DNA from: Linum tenue
Lineage: Eukaryota > Streptophyta > Magnoliopsida > Malpighiales > Linaceae
Assembly: GCA_946122785.1 (NCBI GenBank)
Contig: CAMGYJ010000002.1
Span: forward strand, 25,766,492-25,830,491
Reading direction: 5' to 3'
Length of the DNA: 64,000 bases
Positions 23,401-34,723 of this stretch are shown piece after piece (position 1 is the first letter of the stretch; the number at the start of each line of letters is the position of its first letter). The notes below the pieces were generated by a model. That model saw nothing but the letters and a program-made list of their open reading frames with translations, was not told where the DNA came from and searched no databases. A program made the translations under genes and the position numbers.

Positions 23401-26400
23401 GTGACTCGTCCAATTAGTCCTTCCTAAGGGTCTGAATCCATTTAAATGAATGGATCGGAATCTGAGATTACTTATGTTCGTTGGAGCGTCCAAAGAGTGA
23501 GTAATTTGTTAACACAAAACACTTCAAAATTTAAATGGAGACACCAACTCATGTCAAATTTCTTCCGCAAAGTCTGAGTAATGATCTATTTGTGAAAAAT
23601 ATCAACAAAAAGATGAGTCTTTAATCTTTATGAGATAATAATGTTGTAGCTTGAAGTAATTCTATTAGTAAGATCAACATAAAATAAAAGGGTAAACCAC
23701 CCAATTGCTCCATTGACCACTATAACACATAAAAGTATCTTCACATGATGCATGTGTATCAGTGTATGAATACCCGACAAAACCATGAGAATGGACATGT
23801 TTGCACAGGGAGTGCAGGAAACCAACCATCATTGGCTAAAGCTTTCATGATTCAGAAGGAACTGAACAAGAGGTGCTCGATCAGTAGAAAGGAAAAGAGA
23901 ACCAAGAACACTGAGATCCTATTTCCTCAGAGAAGCAGAATGAACATCAAGAGTCAATCACCTAGCATTGGAATGATTGTTAACCTTTGCTTTACAAATC
24001 TTTAAACTAGTCGGTGCTTATTGTGAGAGTTATAGAATTTGTGAAAATCGCAGATCTAATCACTTTGTTTCTAAACACAAAAAGGGACAGCAATGTAGAA
24101 GTTGCTATTTTTTATTTTCTTTTATTACAGAGGATTGTGAGGTTAAGTTTAATTGAATAGTCAATTGGGCCAAAAATATATGGCCGCAGTTCTACAAACA
24201 AATTATCTTTCTAACAAGATACATGTTACATAAGCCAGTTTCACAATAAACATGAGAAGTACCTCTTTAACTTGCATCTTAGATGATAAAACTTCACGTG
24301 CCTTTACTGTATTTTTATCCGAGTCTTGAAGCATTTCTTCCCCAGGATGCTTGTGATCATCTGAGCTGATAGCCTTCTGCAGCTAAGATATGTAAGTCAT
24401 AAGACAATTTGGAACAGCATTTTACAATGTTTCAGCACTTGGACTTACGTTATATTGGGGAAAGGGCTGAAATTGCACTGTTGTCAGGTTTGAAGTAGTA
24501 GAACAGGGGTAACTTGGCCTATCACCAACCTTCATGCGTTTGTATTGAGGCCATGAACCCATGAAAGAAGTACATAAATATGGGTTTTGAGCAAACGCAA
24601 TACTATTCTGTTCCTGTACAGAGTTCATGTTACTAGCACTGTTAACAGTGTCCTTGCCAAGATCTTGTGATGAATCCTTCCTAGGCTTTTCCTGGCTATC
24701 GAAACCACTAAGGCATAGCATATTGGGCAACAAACTGTTCTGTTCTATGTGGCCAACAGAAGTTACTTCAGTTGATGAACAGGAAGATCGTCTCTCTGCA
24801 GGAGACTGTTTTGATGACATTATACCATTGTCATCCTGGACATCAGAAATGGAAGTTCTGTTAACTTCCATGTCATCAAAATCAAGTTGCTTGGGCTTCA
24901 TCAGCATGTCATCTTCACTTTCTGACCTTGAGGTAACTCCGATGCTATGGGCACCTGAGTTAGATCTTGAAGTAAGCGAATCAGCCACAACTAGCCCAGG
25001 AGAGTTAATGCCTGAGTCAGCAGGAACTGCTCCACATTTTTTACTGTCAAAAATGGTGGTGCGTACAGTCAGGCCATTGGGATGAGTACCCTCTTGTTCC
25101 GGGTAGCTCACTTCTTTTCCAATCACCCTAGATGACAGAAGCAGTTGTGATAATCTGTTGGGCTCTGCAACTGCAATATCTGCATCTTCAGCCATGTTAG
25201 AAGAAACACACATTTTCCGCAAATCATAAACATAATCATTTTGAAAATCGGGGCTTATGGACTGTGTTGGTTTAGGTATTCGCATGATTCCACCCCTCAT
25301 TTCCATGCTTTGTAAGTGAGGCACCTCAACCCTAGGTTTAATTGAGTCCCTTAAGGCATCAACATGGTAGGGTATCCTGTTTGAATAGCAACCATCTTCT
25401 TTACCGTTATTGATAGGACAACTGAGCTGCACACATTCATCACCTTGTTGAGATCGGTTAGCTCTCGTAGATCTTGTTACTCTCACAAAATCACCATTGC
25501 TACCCATTTCTATGCTCCCATTATCAGTCATTTTCAAATTTGAACGTTCGTGAGACCCGCTGAATGTTGCAGAGGGTTTGGCCGATTCTTGTAACCTGTT
25601 GTCATTAGTAGCCTGTTTTGAAGATCTTTCACTGGAATGCTCAAATCTACCACCTTTAGCTCCATTATTGACGGACTTGACCTCATCTGAAGCGGCCTTT
25701 AAAGCATCATTCTGAAGGCTTGAATGTCTTGAGCTTCTAGCTCCACCAGAATGAATGAAGCTGCCACCTTCATTGATAATGCAATCACCACCGTTTACTT
25801 CTTCTGTTGCACAAATTTCATCAGCAGCCATAGTAAAATTGGCTGCTTCTGACATCCGATCAGCATAATTGGACTGCTGCATTGACATGAAGGTAGACTC
25901 TCTGGGCAAATCTTTCTTCACAATATCAGAAGATTTTTTCTTACTAAGAAGCTCATTCATATGACTGGATAGTTGGTACAGTGCACCAGATTGAATTCTA
26001 ACATTATCATGACCACTGCTGCCCTCTTTCCTCCAAGATTCGGCCACTTTCACTTCTCCTTTTGTGGAATGAACGTTATTTTGACAAGAACCAGGATCAC
26101 CATTCTCATCATTTGCACGTAGTTTAGCTGATCTTGCGCTACTGCGAATCTCCAACGCCCTTTGCCTCGATTTGGATCTTTCAATCCTCACCAATGATCG
26201 ACTGTGATCAGTACAGTTATCATGATCTTGTGAGTCTCGAGCATGGTTGAGAGCACCAGGAGTGTCAGTGGCGGGGAATTGAGACAGAACAGAAAACTGT
26301 CCTACTGAATCATTACTGTGTTGAAATCATGAACCTCCCTTTCCAAGCAGTTTGGCTGAACCTCATTAGCAGCAGGATCAAAAGGCTTTTCTTGTTTCGA

Positions 26401-27210
26401 TGAAGTGGGGAGAAAAGGCCTTTTGGAATGGGGATGGTGAACACTAGGGTAAAAGCTTGGTGCTTGAGACGTGGAAGCAGGAGCCCAGATATAAGCTCTT
26501 CCTTCTTCAACCCTGTCAGAATTTGAAGCAATTTGCAAAAGATCCCATTGCAATAAGAAAGAGAAAACGATGGAGGAAATAAATGAAGACATGTTAATTA
26601 GCCCTCTGCTTTAACCATTCATTACTCATTGGAAACTGATTACTTAGTGAAACAAATAGCTTGAAATCCCTAACTGAAAATCGGGTGTAGATCACTCTTC
26701 CGAATGTACAAGGCAGAAATTCCAGGAACTAATTTAACCCCTAAAAGTGCCAAAAAGATGGCCAATTTCTCTAGCATTGGCGCTCAGAACAGTCCCTTGG
26801 ATAAAACTATCCATTTCTAGATCTGAAAAGCAACAGAAACTCTGCATGCAAAATAGTTAGCTCTGAAATCTCGCAGATACCCTAGCTTTTCTATGCCATT
26901 AATGCCGGGAAACTAGAATTGGAGTCCGAAATCTCCACGAAAACTTGATAAATCGACTCCCTCACGCAATTTGCACAGACGAAATTCAAACACTTCACAG
27001 TGCGCAGCGGCAAAGAAATCACTCACCACTGGGATGCAATGAAAGAGAGTCGAGCGAAGGGGACAAGATCCATGGAGGAGGGGAGATTCCGTCTAGGACG
27101 CATTTGGAAGCGAGATGCCGATCGAAGAGTTCAGTCTGCTTCTTGACCTGCTCAAGTATCGACTTGTGCCTCTCGAAGATCTGGACTATGAGCTTCTCTA
27201 CAGTCGTCAT
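20464..27210 (-). CDS. WYR: WYRD, plant INCENP homologue (chromosomal passenger complex); apparent frame breaks
   Basis: INCENP scaffolds the chromosomal passenger complex: it binds and activates Aurora kinase at inner centromeres and the phragmoplast. Inferred coding exons on the minus strand: 27210-27027, 26512-24449, 24376-24263, 23322-22075, 21969-21622, 21534-21406, 21303-21122, 20728-20634 and 20495-20464, all with GT/AG borders. The N-terminus (MTTVEKLIVQIFERHK), the Lys/Glu-rich single helix (exon 5) and the C-terminal IN-box (YEISPYKGSDDEDEE then FIPSWS) followed by terminal ILPRKLRHL are diagnostic for WYRD. Compared with a continuous reading, single-base frame changes are needed in exon 2 (26500-26320), exon 4 (about 23205) and exon 5 (about 21725). 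These may be assembly errors, or the copy may be broken. It is the only clear full-length host gene here. Confidence 0.85.
21122..21303 (-). CDS. WYR: WYR exon 7: IN-box (Aurora-binding)
   Basis: Encodes YEISPYKGSDDEDEEAEDDD, then NTKFIPSWS. This is the start of the INCENP C-terminal IN-box that wraps around and activates Aurora kinase. The exon has an AG acceptor at 21304 and a GT donor at 21121. Exon 6 (21534-21406) and exon 8 (20728-20634, LSQQAKLDPATVFP) flank it and fit the same conserved block. Confidence 0.82.
21622..21969 (-). CDS. WYR: WYR exon 5: charged single-helix domain
   Basis: Encodes KSLEAAEAAKRLAEKKEN and about 80 further residues of almost pure Lys/Glu/Arg/Ala helix, the hallmark of the INCENP central helix. 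The first frame hits a stop after EKEADRR. The continuation KRKRIEDKRKQNMEQRDKMN lies in the next frame across the purine run at about 21725, so a one-base shift is present. Donor GTATATG at 21621. Confidence 0.72.
22075..23322 (-). CDS. WYR: WYR exon 4: second disordered region
   Basis: Begins DEHTMGGRDKSEYAALSF after the acceptor GACAG and reads to TGSSEG near 23208. The downstream frame (YFSGQAKVWEPTEMAGL onward) is offset by one base at the run GGTATTTTT. It then stays open to a poly-alanine stretch and the donor GTAATT at 22074. Rich in Ser/Asp with short basic patches (RSRYGYATSNKGKSKQR). Confidence 0.7.
24449..26512 (-). CDS. WYR: WYR exon 2: long disordered central region
   Basis: The acceptor TCTGACAG is at 26513 and the donor GTAAGT starts at 24448. 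Splicing from exon 1 gives GLKKEELISGLLLP in one frame. Then SFYPSVHHPHSKRPFLPTS is seen in a second frame, and from about 26320 a long third frame runs through HSNDSVGQF, then LVRIERSKSRQRALEIRSSA, to the exon end. That last frame is open for roughly 620 codons and is Ser/Asn/Asp-rich and disordered. The R-S-K-S-R-Q-R/K-A-L-E block is the conserved basic motif of plant INCENPs. Confidence 0.7.
27027..27210 (-). CDS. WYR: WYR exon 1: N-terminal centromere-targeting segment
   Basis: Encodes MTTVEKLIVQIFERHKSILE, continues with a helical EQVKKQTELFDRHLASK stretch and ends near SLSLHPSG with a GTGAGT donor. An upstream in-frame codon exists at 27264, but MTTVEKL is chosen because the INCENP N-terminal helix begins there. 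In animals this helix binds Survivin and Borealin; the same role in plants is inference. Confidence 0.75.
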
Positions 27211-27484
27211 CTTCCCAAACCTAACTTCACAGGATTTGAACAATTTCCACCATGAATCGCCCAAAGATTGAGAGAGTTAAAGCGTAGAGTACCACCGTGG
27301 GAGTAGATTGAGGAAGGCGGCCGGAGATTTTGAGAAGTTTGGTGCTGGTCGGCGGGGATGAGGAGGGCATTCAATGCCAGTGTAGACTGTAGAGTACCGG
27401 GTACTGGGTGAGCGCGGACGAAATTATTTCAAATTGAATCGGCGACGTACGGAGGTTACATTATTAACAAAAAAAAACAATATA

Positions 27485-27720
27485 GGGTTAATTGCATGGC
27501 GATTACAAAAAAAACGTTATATTTGGTCACTCGAAATATTTAATTTCATCCGTGGTCACTAAAATTTGTAAAACCGTCCAAATTTGGTCACTCTCCATTA
27601 GTTTCTGTCCGCCTCCGTTAACCAAGACAGTTATGTTCTGACGTGACAGACGGAATCGTCTAGTCAATCTAATTTAACCCAAAAATAGTGAAATCCGACC
27701 CGTCATGTCACTATAACTCG
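27485..27720 (+). repeat. Dispersed intergenic repeat, copy 2
   Basis: Begins GGGTTAATTGCATGGCG and contains TTTGGTCACTCGAAATATTT and TTTGGTCACTCTCCATTAGT, then a CCGTTAACC stretch. Homologous to 48680-48870 on the same strand and to 10190-10395 on the opposite strand. It lies just upstream of the WYR 5' end. Confidence 0.55.
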
Positions 27721-27888
27721 CCATGTCATCTTGTCCATCTAAACCCAACTCTTGAACCAACCCGACCCACTTACCCATGAACCAACCACTCAAACAAAAT
27801 AAGGGTTTATCCCTTTTCCCATTCCAGATCTGAAACCATCTTCTCTAGTTCTTCATTTTCTTGCATTCCCATCGACAGCCAGATCTGA

Positions 27889-27989
27889 ATGGTGTTTGAA
27901 TCGGTCACCGCAACAATCGCAACCCCTAACTCTTATCTCTCTCGCCTGCTCGTCCTTCGCCGCTCCGTTCCTTCTCCCCCTATATCGCC

Positions 27990-28022
<33 letters not shown>

Positions 28023-28110
28023 TCCTTCGAGATGGAACCCATTTGCGGCCTCTCCTCCGCTGCATTTCAATCGGAGATTGCGAGAAGGCCAATTGTCAGG
28101 GGAAATTTGA
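27889..28110 (+). CDS. Short hypothetical ORF, Ser/Pro-rich
   Basis: 73 codons (MVFESVTATIATPNSYLSRL…) in a pyrimidine-rich context with CCATTCCAGATCTGA leader-like sequence. No domain is recognised, and Ser/Pro-rich ORFs arise readily from such composition. It may be the first exon of a lost gene; coding status is doubtful. Confidence 0.2.
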
Positions 28111-29200
28111 CAATCCATTGATTAAAGACAGAGAGTTGAACAAGGATAGAAGTGGGGGGAAAGGGAATGAAGTGGCTTTACCTAGTGAAGCCACTTCGAT
28201 GGTGAGCTGCACGGCTCCGACGAGTAGGACTCCTCCATCTCCTCCATCATCCCGGTCTCACCATCTCGTCCACCAGCCTCCAGATGTAGTCGCACAGCAC
28301 GGGAAACGCAACGTCGATCCAGAGAAAGCAGCTGTCATACCTCAATTGTGGGGGAGACATGGTCCTCCCGACCCGACCCTGGGTGAAACCGGTCAACGAA
28401 GAGGGAGTAGATGAATGACTTGGACTCAAACCAATAATCTCATATGAAATTATTTAACAACACAATACAAACAGACGTCGAACTGAAACAATCATATAAT
28501 TCAGAGAAACCAAACTGGAAGCTCAATACACATACCCACTTTCAATGTAGTCTCCTCAATGTAGCCCATCATAGAAAGGTGGGAAATGGTGTTCTTGTGT
28601 TGAAACTCCATGTGCTTCAACAAAATCTGCTTTATTTAGTCCTCAGTGTAGCATCCCCACCCACTGCTATTGTAGTAGCAGCTCTAAGCTCCTCTCTGCA
28701 TTTTCTTGAACATGTAAAAATGGAGCCCACAGTTAATATTAAAAAAAAATTACATGTAAATCGATACCAACAAAATAAACTTGGGGCGAACATGAAACCT
28801 CCCTGCAACAGCGCTCCTTCCAGCCTCAATTCGAAGCATACAAATCAATCCATTTCTCTCCTCTGTATCCATACCTCTTGCCGTCACACTAGTGCTTTGA
28901 ATTTCTATGGAGAAGAAACTGAATTCAAGCTCGAACTCCTCTTACTTCACTTTTGCAGTTTGATACCAGAGAGGTGGTGGAATTAGGAGCTGGGAACCCT
29001 GAAGGCTTATAAGATATGGCCTCTCTCCATTGATTGACAACATGAATGTAGTATCTGCAAATGTCAAAAGTGTACTTGTTTATCGGCTTCCAAAGCCTAG
29101 ATGCAAAGAACCAAAATAATGACATAAATCAGGGTTCTATTAACAACAAACATGAGCACAGGATAAACCGAAATACAACATGATAATCATAAGTAGTAAT
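28111..29200. other. Gene-free or unrecognised stretch
   Basis: Moderate-GC sequence to 28430, containing the hairpin AGTGGCTTTACCTAGTGAAGCCACT, then AT-rich DNA. Minus-strand exon-like fragments (for example CRKCREELRAATTIAVGGDA and a block reading VNQWREAISYKPSG) occur between stops, but I cannot assign a family. Confidence 0.3.
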
Positions 29201-29772
29201 TGTTGGGAAGAGCACGAGAAGCCTGTTGTACTTTTTTCAAACAAGCTAGTTGTTTGAGCCTAGAATGTACTAGGTAGTTTGATGAGTCACGAGCGAGGCT
29301 TCTGTTCTTGATGGTGGGTGGTGCTCCAGAACCCTACAAAACAAGGGTCTGTGGGCGGTCGCCCGGGACACCCTCCAATGCTTAAGTTAGAGAGAGAATC
29401 TGAAAAATGTGTTTGTGCTTAGAGTGAGGGGAAGTAGTTGAGTTACCATCAATTCTAGTGTGGAGGTATTTATACCCGGTCAGGTGAAGTTTAGAGCATT
29501 AAATGCTCTATCAGGCGCCTTAATCCTATTATAGGCCGTCTATGGCGGTTAATTAATGCTTAGTCCTGCTTACTTCGAGGTAAGTATCTTAGAGGATCTC
29601 TCCCTCCTGTCACCATGAGTGCTTTATGTTAGGCGGTCTATACTTGTATTGTCCCTAGAACGACCGCCTAACCTACTTTATTGCCTGCAGTCGCGATACT
29701 TCTAGGCCGACCGAAATCTGTTCGCTTTCCTTGGGCTCTAAATCCCAATACCGCTTAACTATGGTCCTAACA
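29201..29772 (-). repeat. 3' LTR of the Tat-type element
   Basis: Plus-strand ends are TGTTGGGAAGAGCACG and GGTCCTAACA, a short inverted pair (TGTT…AACA). On the minus strand a TATAAATA lies at about 29470. The boundary with the internal region is at 29773 (minus strand AACTAAGGGCCAT then TGTTAGGACC). No partner LTR is in the window for comparison. Confidence 0.65.
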
Positions 29773-30159
29773 ATGGCCCTTAGTTCTCGGGTCGGTAATG
29801 TTGAGGAAAAGTTTGGGTTTTAGTAGCTATAATTTCTCGGGTCGGTAATGTTGAGCGGTCTCTAGTTCCCAACCGCTCTCCTTGCCCTTTGCCCCTGGCC
29901 GCACGAGAGACAGATCTCCCGCCGGAAGGTTATCTAGATGCTTCTCCCATTCCGCTGAGTGTCGCGCTCCTCCCAACTATGACTTTATGCGGTCTGGCTC
30001 ACGCGGTTCACACCATCGGCTGCATGCTTGTCCACGTGGCAGGACTCGAAAATCAAGCTCTGATAACGGTCAACCTAGGAGTCATTTCAGCTGCCCGTTT
30101 TTTAAATTGTAGACTAGGGTTTTCCCTTGATCACCCAACCGTCACTGCCCCCCTTCCAT

Positions 30160-30180
30160 TTTCCTATATATATATATCTA
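30160..30180 (+). promoter_or_regulatory. Candidate promoter of the antisense ORF (TATA run)
   Basis: CCTATATATATATATC, followed by CT/TTC-rich leader sequence, lies about 200 bases upstream of the antisense ORF start. The strand and spacing fit a separate pol II promoter for that ORF. Inference from motif and position only. Confidence 0.35.
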
Positions 30181-30378
30181 CTATTTACCCTTCTTCTTCA
30201 CTTCTTTTACTTACCTTTTTTTGAGATTTCCCAAAATCCTCCCATAATTGCTCGCTGCAAGTTCACCTTCTCTTCCTATATGCGAAGCCATCCCCCTCTT
30301 TCAGCTGAGCGAGCAAGCTATCTCGATAGGCTTAAGCAATCTAAAAAATGAGCAAAGAAGAAACAACGAAGGTCCAAA

Positions 30379-30747
30379 ATGGCGATCGTTTCTCATAGCA
30401 CCACTCCTTCTGATAGCCAGAACCAGAACATCTCCGGCGACGTTCCTGCCGCCACCCCTTCAGGCGAGGTTAGAACCTCCTGCGCAGGCGTGAGTCTTCC
30501 CCGCTCTTCGCTCAAGACTGGCGGCGGGTCCGGCGGTCCATCCTCTGGAACTTGGCAGATCGCCCAAGGTATGCTCCATCTTTCTTCCCCTTTTAGTGTG
30601 TGCGGCATAGAATGGAATTTGGAGAACATAGATTTAGTGGGCAGCCTTGAGAACACTGGCTGTAGAGAGAACTTAGACGGTCTTGATTATGGCCTTTTAG
30701 GAGTAGGCATGGACTCTCTGGCCGATACTGGCGATTCAATAAGTATG

Positions 30748-30814
<67 letters not shown>

Positions 30815-33006
30815 GGGGGGGGGGGGTGGTGGGGGGGGGATCTTCAACAATTGATGACAACCTTGGTGACTTCAGTTTTTCTGAGTCAGAAAGCGAACCG
30901 CCTCGCAGCGCTCCTGTTATTACCCTTTCCTCATATGGTTGAACGGGTCACACGAAAACGTTCAGAACACCCACTACATGGCCGGCTCTTCCTCCTTAAC
31001 GGTGTCTGATGCGCTTCCAGTAGAGGATTTCTAGGTCATTGATGATACCACATATCGTGTGGGATTGAACGAAGATATGTGGGAAGGCGAGGAAGTGTCT
31101 GCCTCCGCCTATGAACAAGGGCAGCCTAACGAAGCTGTTTACAAGCCCTCTCAAGTTCTTTGTCAGTTAAAGAACCATTGTCTCCCATCTGATTGGGATT
31201 ACTATTCATGTGGAACACATTCGGATGTGTTTAGAGTTCCCGCTTGATCCCATTTTGACTAAGACTCTTCTTTACCTCAACTTCACTCTAGGTCGCTTAT
31301 CTCTGGGCATTATTTTTCATTCTATCACCTTCCAAGTTTCCTGTAAGAAGCTTGGCGAAACGCCCTCCTTTGATGTTTTCCGCCTATTGTACACCATGCG
31401 TAGTTTTGATAACTGTCGGTCGTGCTATAGGCGGTCAAACCGCATTGGCTTTGTGTATGGGGCTCCCAAGCTAGATTCTCCTTGGTTTAAGGAGTATTTA
31501 TTTGACCACCCAAAAGGGAAATGGTATTCTGGAGAGGTAGAACCTCCCACGGGGTTTGCTATTGGCAACAGAAAAGACTGGAACGCCAATCTTGAATCTC
31601 TCGAGCCCTTCAAACCGCTCCTAAAGAAAATAGTGGAGTTTTGCCTTCCTCCCAAAGGGCATGATTATGCGTTGGAGATAGTTCGACACTTTCACGGTTA
31701 GTTAGTTCCTACGTTTCTTGTTGAGCGCGTTTCTTATGCCCTTTACTTATGGACTTATTTTGCATATGTCCGACGTTATGCATCCTCTGCTCGACCGCCG
31801 AAGCCTAGTAGTGGAGCATCTAACTCTGTGCCGCCATCTCCCATCCATCCCAATGCTCCAGCCTCTGTTCCTCCCTAGACGACCTTGACACAGTTGGTTG
31901 TTGGCCGCTCAAGAGTGCTCAAGCTGTCTGAACCTACTTCGAGCAAGGGCTCCTCTAAACGGCCGTTGGATATTCCCGCTCCAAAGGATAAGTGGTCAAT
32001 CTCGGGACAGGCTAGGATGAAGGGAATCCTTGTTGAGACTCCTCCAGCTACACCCCTTGATTCCTATATCCCGTCCAAGACGCAGAAAAGGATGGAACTT
32101 ACATCGACTGTGGCCTTCTCTTCTCAAGCGTCCTTGTATCTTATGGCGGTCAAACATGTGATGCATGTTATAATGGAGGAACTTGCGGTCCCAAGCAAGT
32201 ATACCCAAGTTAATGGCACTCCGGTTCTTACCTTCGATACCAGGCATCTGGCGAGCGCGACCGCGCGGTGCTTTCTTCGCTGTAAGTTTGTATTGAGGTT
32301 TTATTTGCAAGTCCTCTTCAGTTTCCCTTTCTTCTAATCCTATGCTGCTTTGCAGACCCAATTCAGGTTGAACTAGATGATGCTGCACAAGGATCGTCTA
32401 TAAAACAACTTGGACGACCGCGACACAAAGATTCTTCTGCTTGAAGATCAATTGAAAGAGGGTCGTTAGGGATTTAAAAAGGAGCTGAGGGAGGAGGTCT
32501 TAAAATAACAGGAGGTCGCATACAAAGAGAAGGATGGTGAACTAGATGCTTCCAAGGAGGCACTGAAGAAGGCAGAGGAGAATGCTGAGCGGTTGCAGAA
32601 GAAGATGGACGAAGGGTCTTTGCGGGAGAAGGAGCTGAAAGAAGAGGTGAATGAGGTAAGAAACGAGTTGGTAGAGTTGGACGATATCCGCGACGCAAGG
32701 TTTGCAACGTGACTGAGGCGACGAAGGCGACCTTCCGGGATTCTGACAAGTTCAAGGCGGTTGATGAAGCGAAATACAACATGTTACCGAGAGATACCAT
32801 GGCGTCCATTCGTCATTGGTTTCGTCGCGAGCATCCTGAGGTGGCCTGGGATTCGCATGCAATATGAGATGTCGTCGAGTATTGGGGTGATGACGATGTG
32901 ACCTCCGAGCATGTCGAGACTCCAATTGAGGCCACCCAAGGAGTTAGCACTCATGCTGGGACCGCCTATGGAGAAGAAGTGAACCATCAACCGTCTGTCG
33001 ATGCAT
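30379..33006 (+). pseudogene. Antisense extra ORF (plant 'putative gypsy-type transposon' domain), degraded
   Basis: Opposite to the element's pol. It starts MAIVSHSTTPSDSQNQN. A domain region around 31230-31700 has LYLNFTLGRLSLGIIFHSITFQ, then GKWYSGEV and LPPKGHDYALEIV, resembling the plant transposase_28/'putative gypsy-type transposon' family. A Lys/Glu coiled coil follows (about 32480-32720) and then an acidic tail (EHPEVAWDSHAIWDVVEYWG). In-frame stops (for example at 31878) and frame changes show decay. A poly-G tract at 30749-30839 interrupts the N-terminal part. The function of these ORFs is unknown; the coiled coil suggests oligomerisation. Confidence 0.6.
30749..30839 (+). repeat. 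Extreme poly-G tract
   Basis: An uninterrupted run of about 65 G (30749-30813) is followed by G blocks broken by three T residues. Flanking sequence on both sides is ordinary coding-like DNA of the antisense ORF. The tract would encode polyglycine. It could be a real expansion or an assembly/base-calling artefact. Confidence 0.95.
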
Positions 33007-33204
33007 AAACTCCAACCTGTTTTCTCTCTTTCAAGAAAATACTTGTAATTTGCTTAGCTTTCATTTTGGGGGCGTTTAAGACTAAGTCTGCCATACGGTA
33101 GTGGATTCTCATGCGTCCATTGTGGCATGGTTTAATTTGTTGCACTAAATTATGCATTTCTTCTCGATATTTGTGTCTGCTGCAAGGTGCGCCTTGCAAG
33201 TGAT

Positions 33205-33545
33205 TGGCGTTGCTTCGGGGGCGGTTTAAATTGTGACCAATTTTAGGTTATCGCTCTGGGGTGGTTAAAATTGTGAAGTCATCTTTTAGGTCATCGCTCT
33301 GGGCGGTTTGAATTGTGACGACAATTTTTAGGTCATCACTCTGGGGCGTTTAAAATCGTGAAGAAATTTTTTAGATTATCGCTCTAGAGCGACTTAAATT
33401 GTGAGGACAATTTTTAGATCATCGCTCTGGGGTGGTTCAAATTGTGAAGACAATTGGGGCGGTTTAAATTGTGAAGACACCTCAGGTTCACTCTGGGGTG
33501 GTTTAAACTGTTGGAGATTTTTAGATTATCGCTCTGGGGGGTCGT
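33205..33545 (+). repeat. Minisatellite, about 50-60 bp units
   Basis: Diverged tandem units share ATCGCTCTGGGGYGGTTTAAATTGTGA, spacer, AATTTTTAG(G/A)TCATCGCTC. At least six units are visible with variable spacer length. The array lies between the integrase end and the antisense ORF of the Tat element. Confidence 0.85.
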
Positions 33546-33654
33546 GCAAGAATTTTACTCAAGGCATCGCTCAGGGGCACTTTGATTATCTTGATGTAAG
33601 CAAACAAAGTACATCGCAGGCTACGATCATATTGACCGTTCAAAACGTCTAGCG

Positions 33655-34640
33655 GCCATGCGATTCATTTCTTTACTCTACTTCTCCGAAGTATTTCTTC
33701 AAGTGGATGGCATTCCAAGTCGTTGCTACCGGCTTTCCTTCCATCGTGGCGAGCACGTACGTGGCATGGCTTAGATTCTCTCCTACGAGGAATGGTCCTT
33801 CCCATATGGCGGCTAGCTTTCCATGCACTTCTAATCGAAGTTTCTTTTCAGCACCATGTCACCTTCCTCCATTGGCCTACGCCTTACCTTGCTGTTGTAC
33901 GCTCTTGTCACCTTCGACTTTTCCCTGATGGTTGGAACCAGTGCTGTGTCTCAATGCGTTTCGATCATATCCAGCTGGCGGGGAAGCTTTTTGTGGTTTT
34001 CTTCTGGGTTGTAAGTTCGGACCCAGAGGGGCGGGAGTGCCATTTCCACTAGGGCGATCGCTTCGGAGTCATACGTTAGAGAAAGTGGGGTTTCTCCTGT
34101 TGCTCTTTTGTAATTTGAGCGATGTGCCCAAAGTACATGTGGCAGTTCTGCGGTTTACCCTCCCTTAGCTTCCTACAACCTTCTCTTAAGCCCTCGCAAA
34201 ATCAGCTTGTTTGACCACTCGACTTGCCCATTGGCCTGGGGAAACGCAACTGAAGCCATGTTTCTAGTGATGCAGTTTCTAGTATAGAAGTTCTCAAATG
34301 GCCTGCAGTCAAACTGTGTACCGTGATTAGCGATGATGGTATGGGGCATCCCAAACCTAATCATAATGTTATTGAACAAAAACTTCTGAATTTTGGCACT
34401 TATGATCGTGTCAAGCGATTCAGCTTCTATCCACTTCGTGAAGTAATCCACAGCTACCACCAAGTACTTCTTTCCCAGAGGAGCAGTGGTGAAAGGTCCT
34501 AGAAGATCTAGCCCTCATTGTGAAAACGACCATGGTCCCCTCACGCTTTTCAATTCCTCGTTGGGCGTGTTTTACTTGTTGGCATGTACTTGGCATTCAT
34601 GGCATCCCCGGACTGCTTCCATTGTATCTTTTTTCACCGT
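33655..34640 (-). pseudogene. Tat-type integrase, degraded
   Basis: From the minus strand: the zinc-binding tail CHECQ-like region (about 34620), then GLDLLGPFTTAPLGKKYLVVAVDYFTKWIEAES. The catalytic core follows with D at VDYFTKW, a second Asp position altered in ANHGTQFD, and GQVEWSNK where NGQVE carries the catalytic Glu. The C-terminal part (GETPFS-like, then PVATTWNAIHLKKYF at about 33660) is scattered over several frames. Integrase joins cDNA to host DNA. The Asp-to-His-type change (I/V-S/T-D-N-G-T to ANHGTQF) plus frameshifts indicate inactivity. Confidence 0.8.
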
Positions 34641-34723
34641 TGGCCAATACTATCCCTGCAACAGAATTTTTCTCTCGAGACTTCGTGGCCCAACGATGAA
34701 TTTCCTTTACCATCCACTTTGCC

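Noticed and set aside
30593..30850. Minus-strand polyproline ORF across the poly-G tract
   Set aside because: A pure consequence of the homopolymer; no conserved sequence on either side in that frame.
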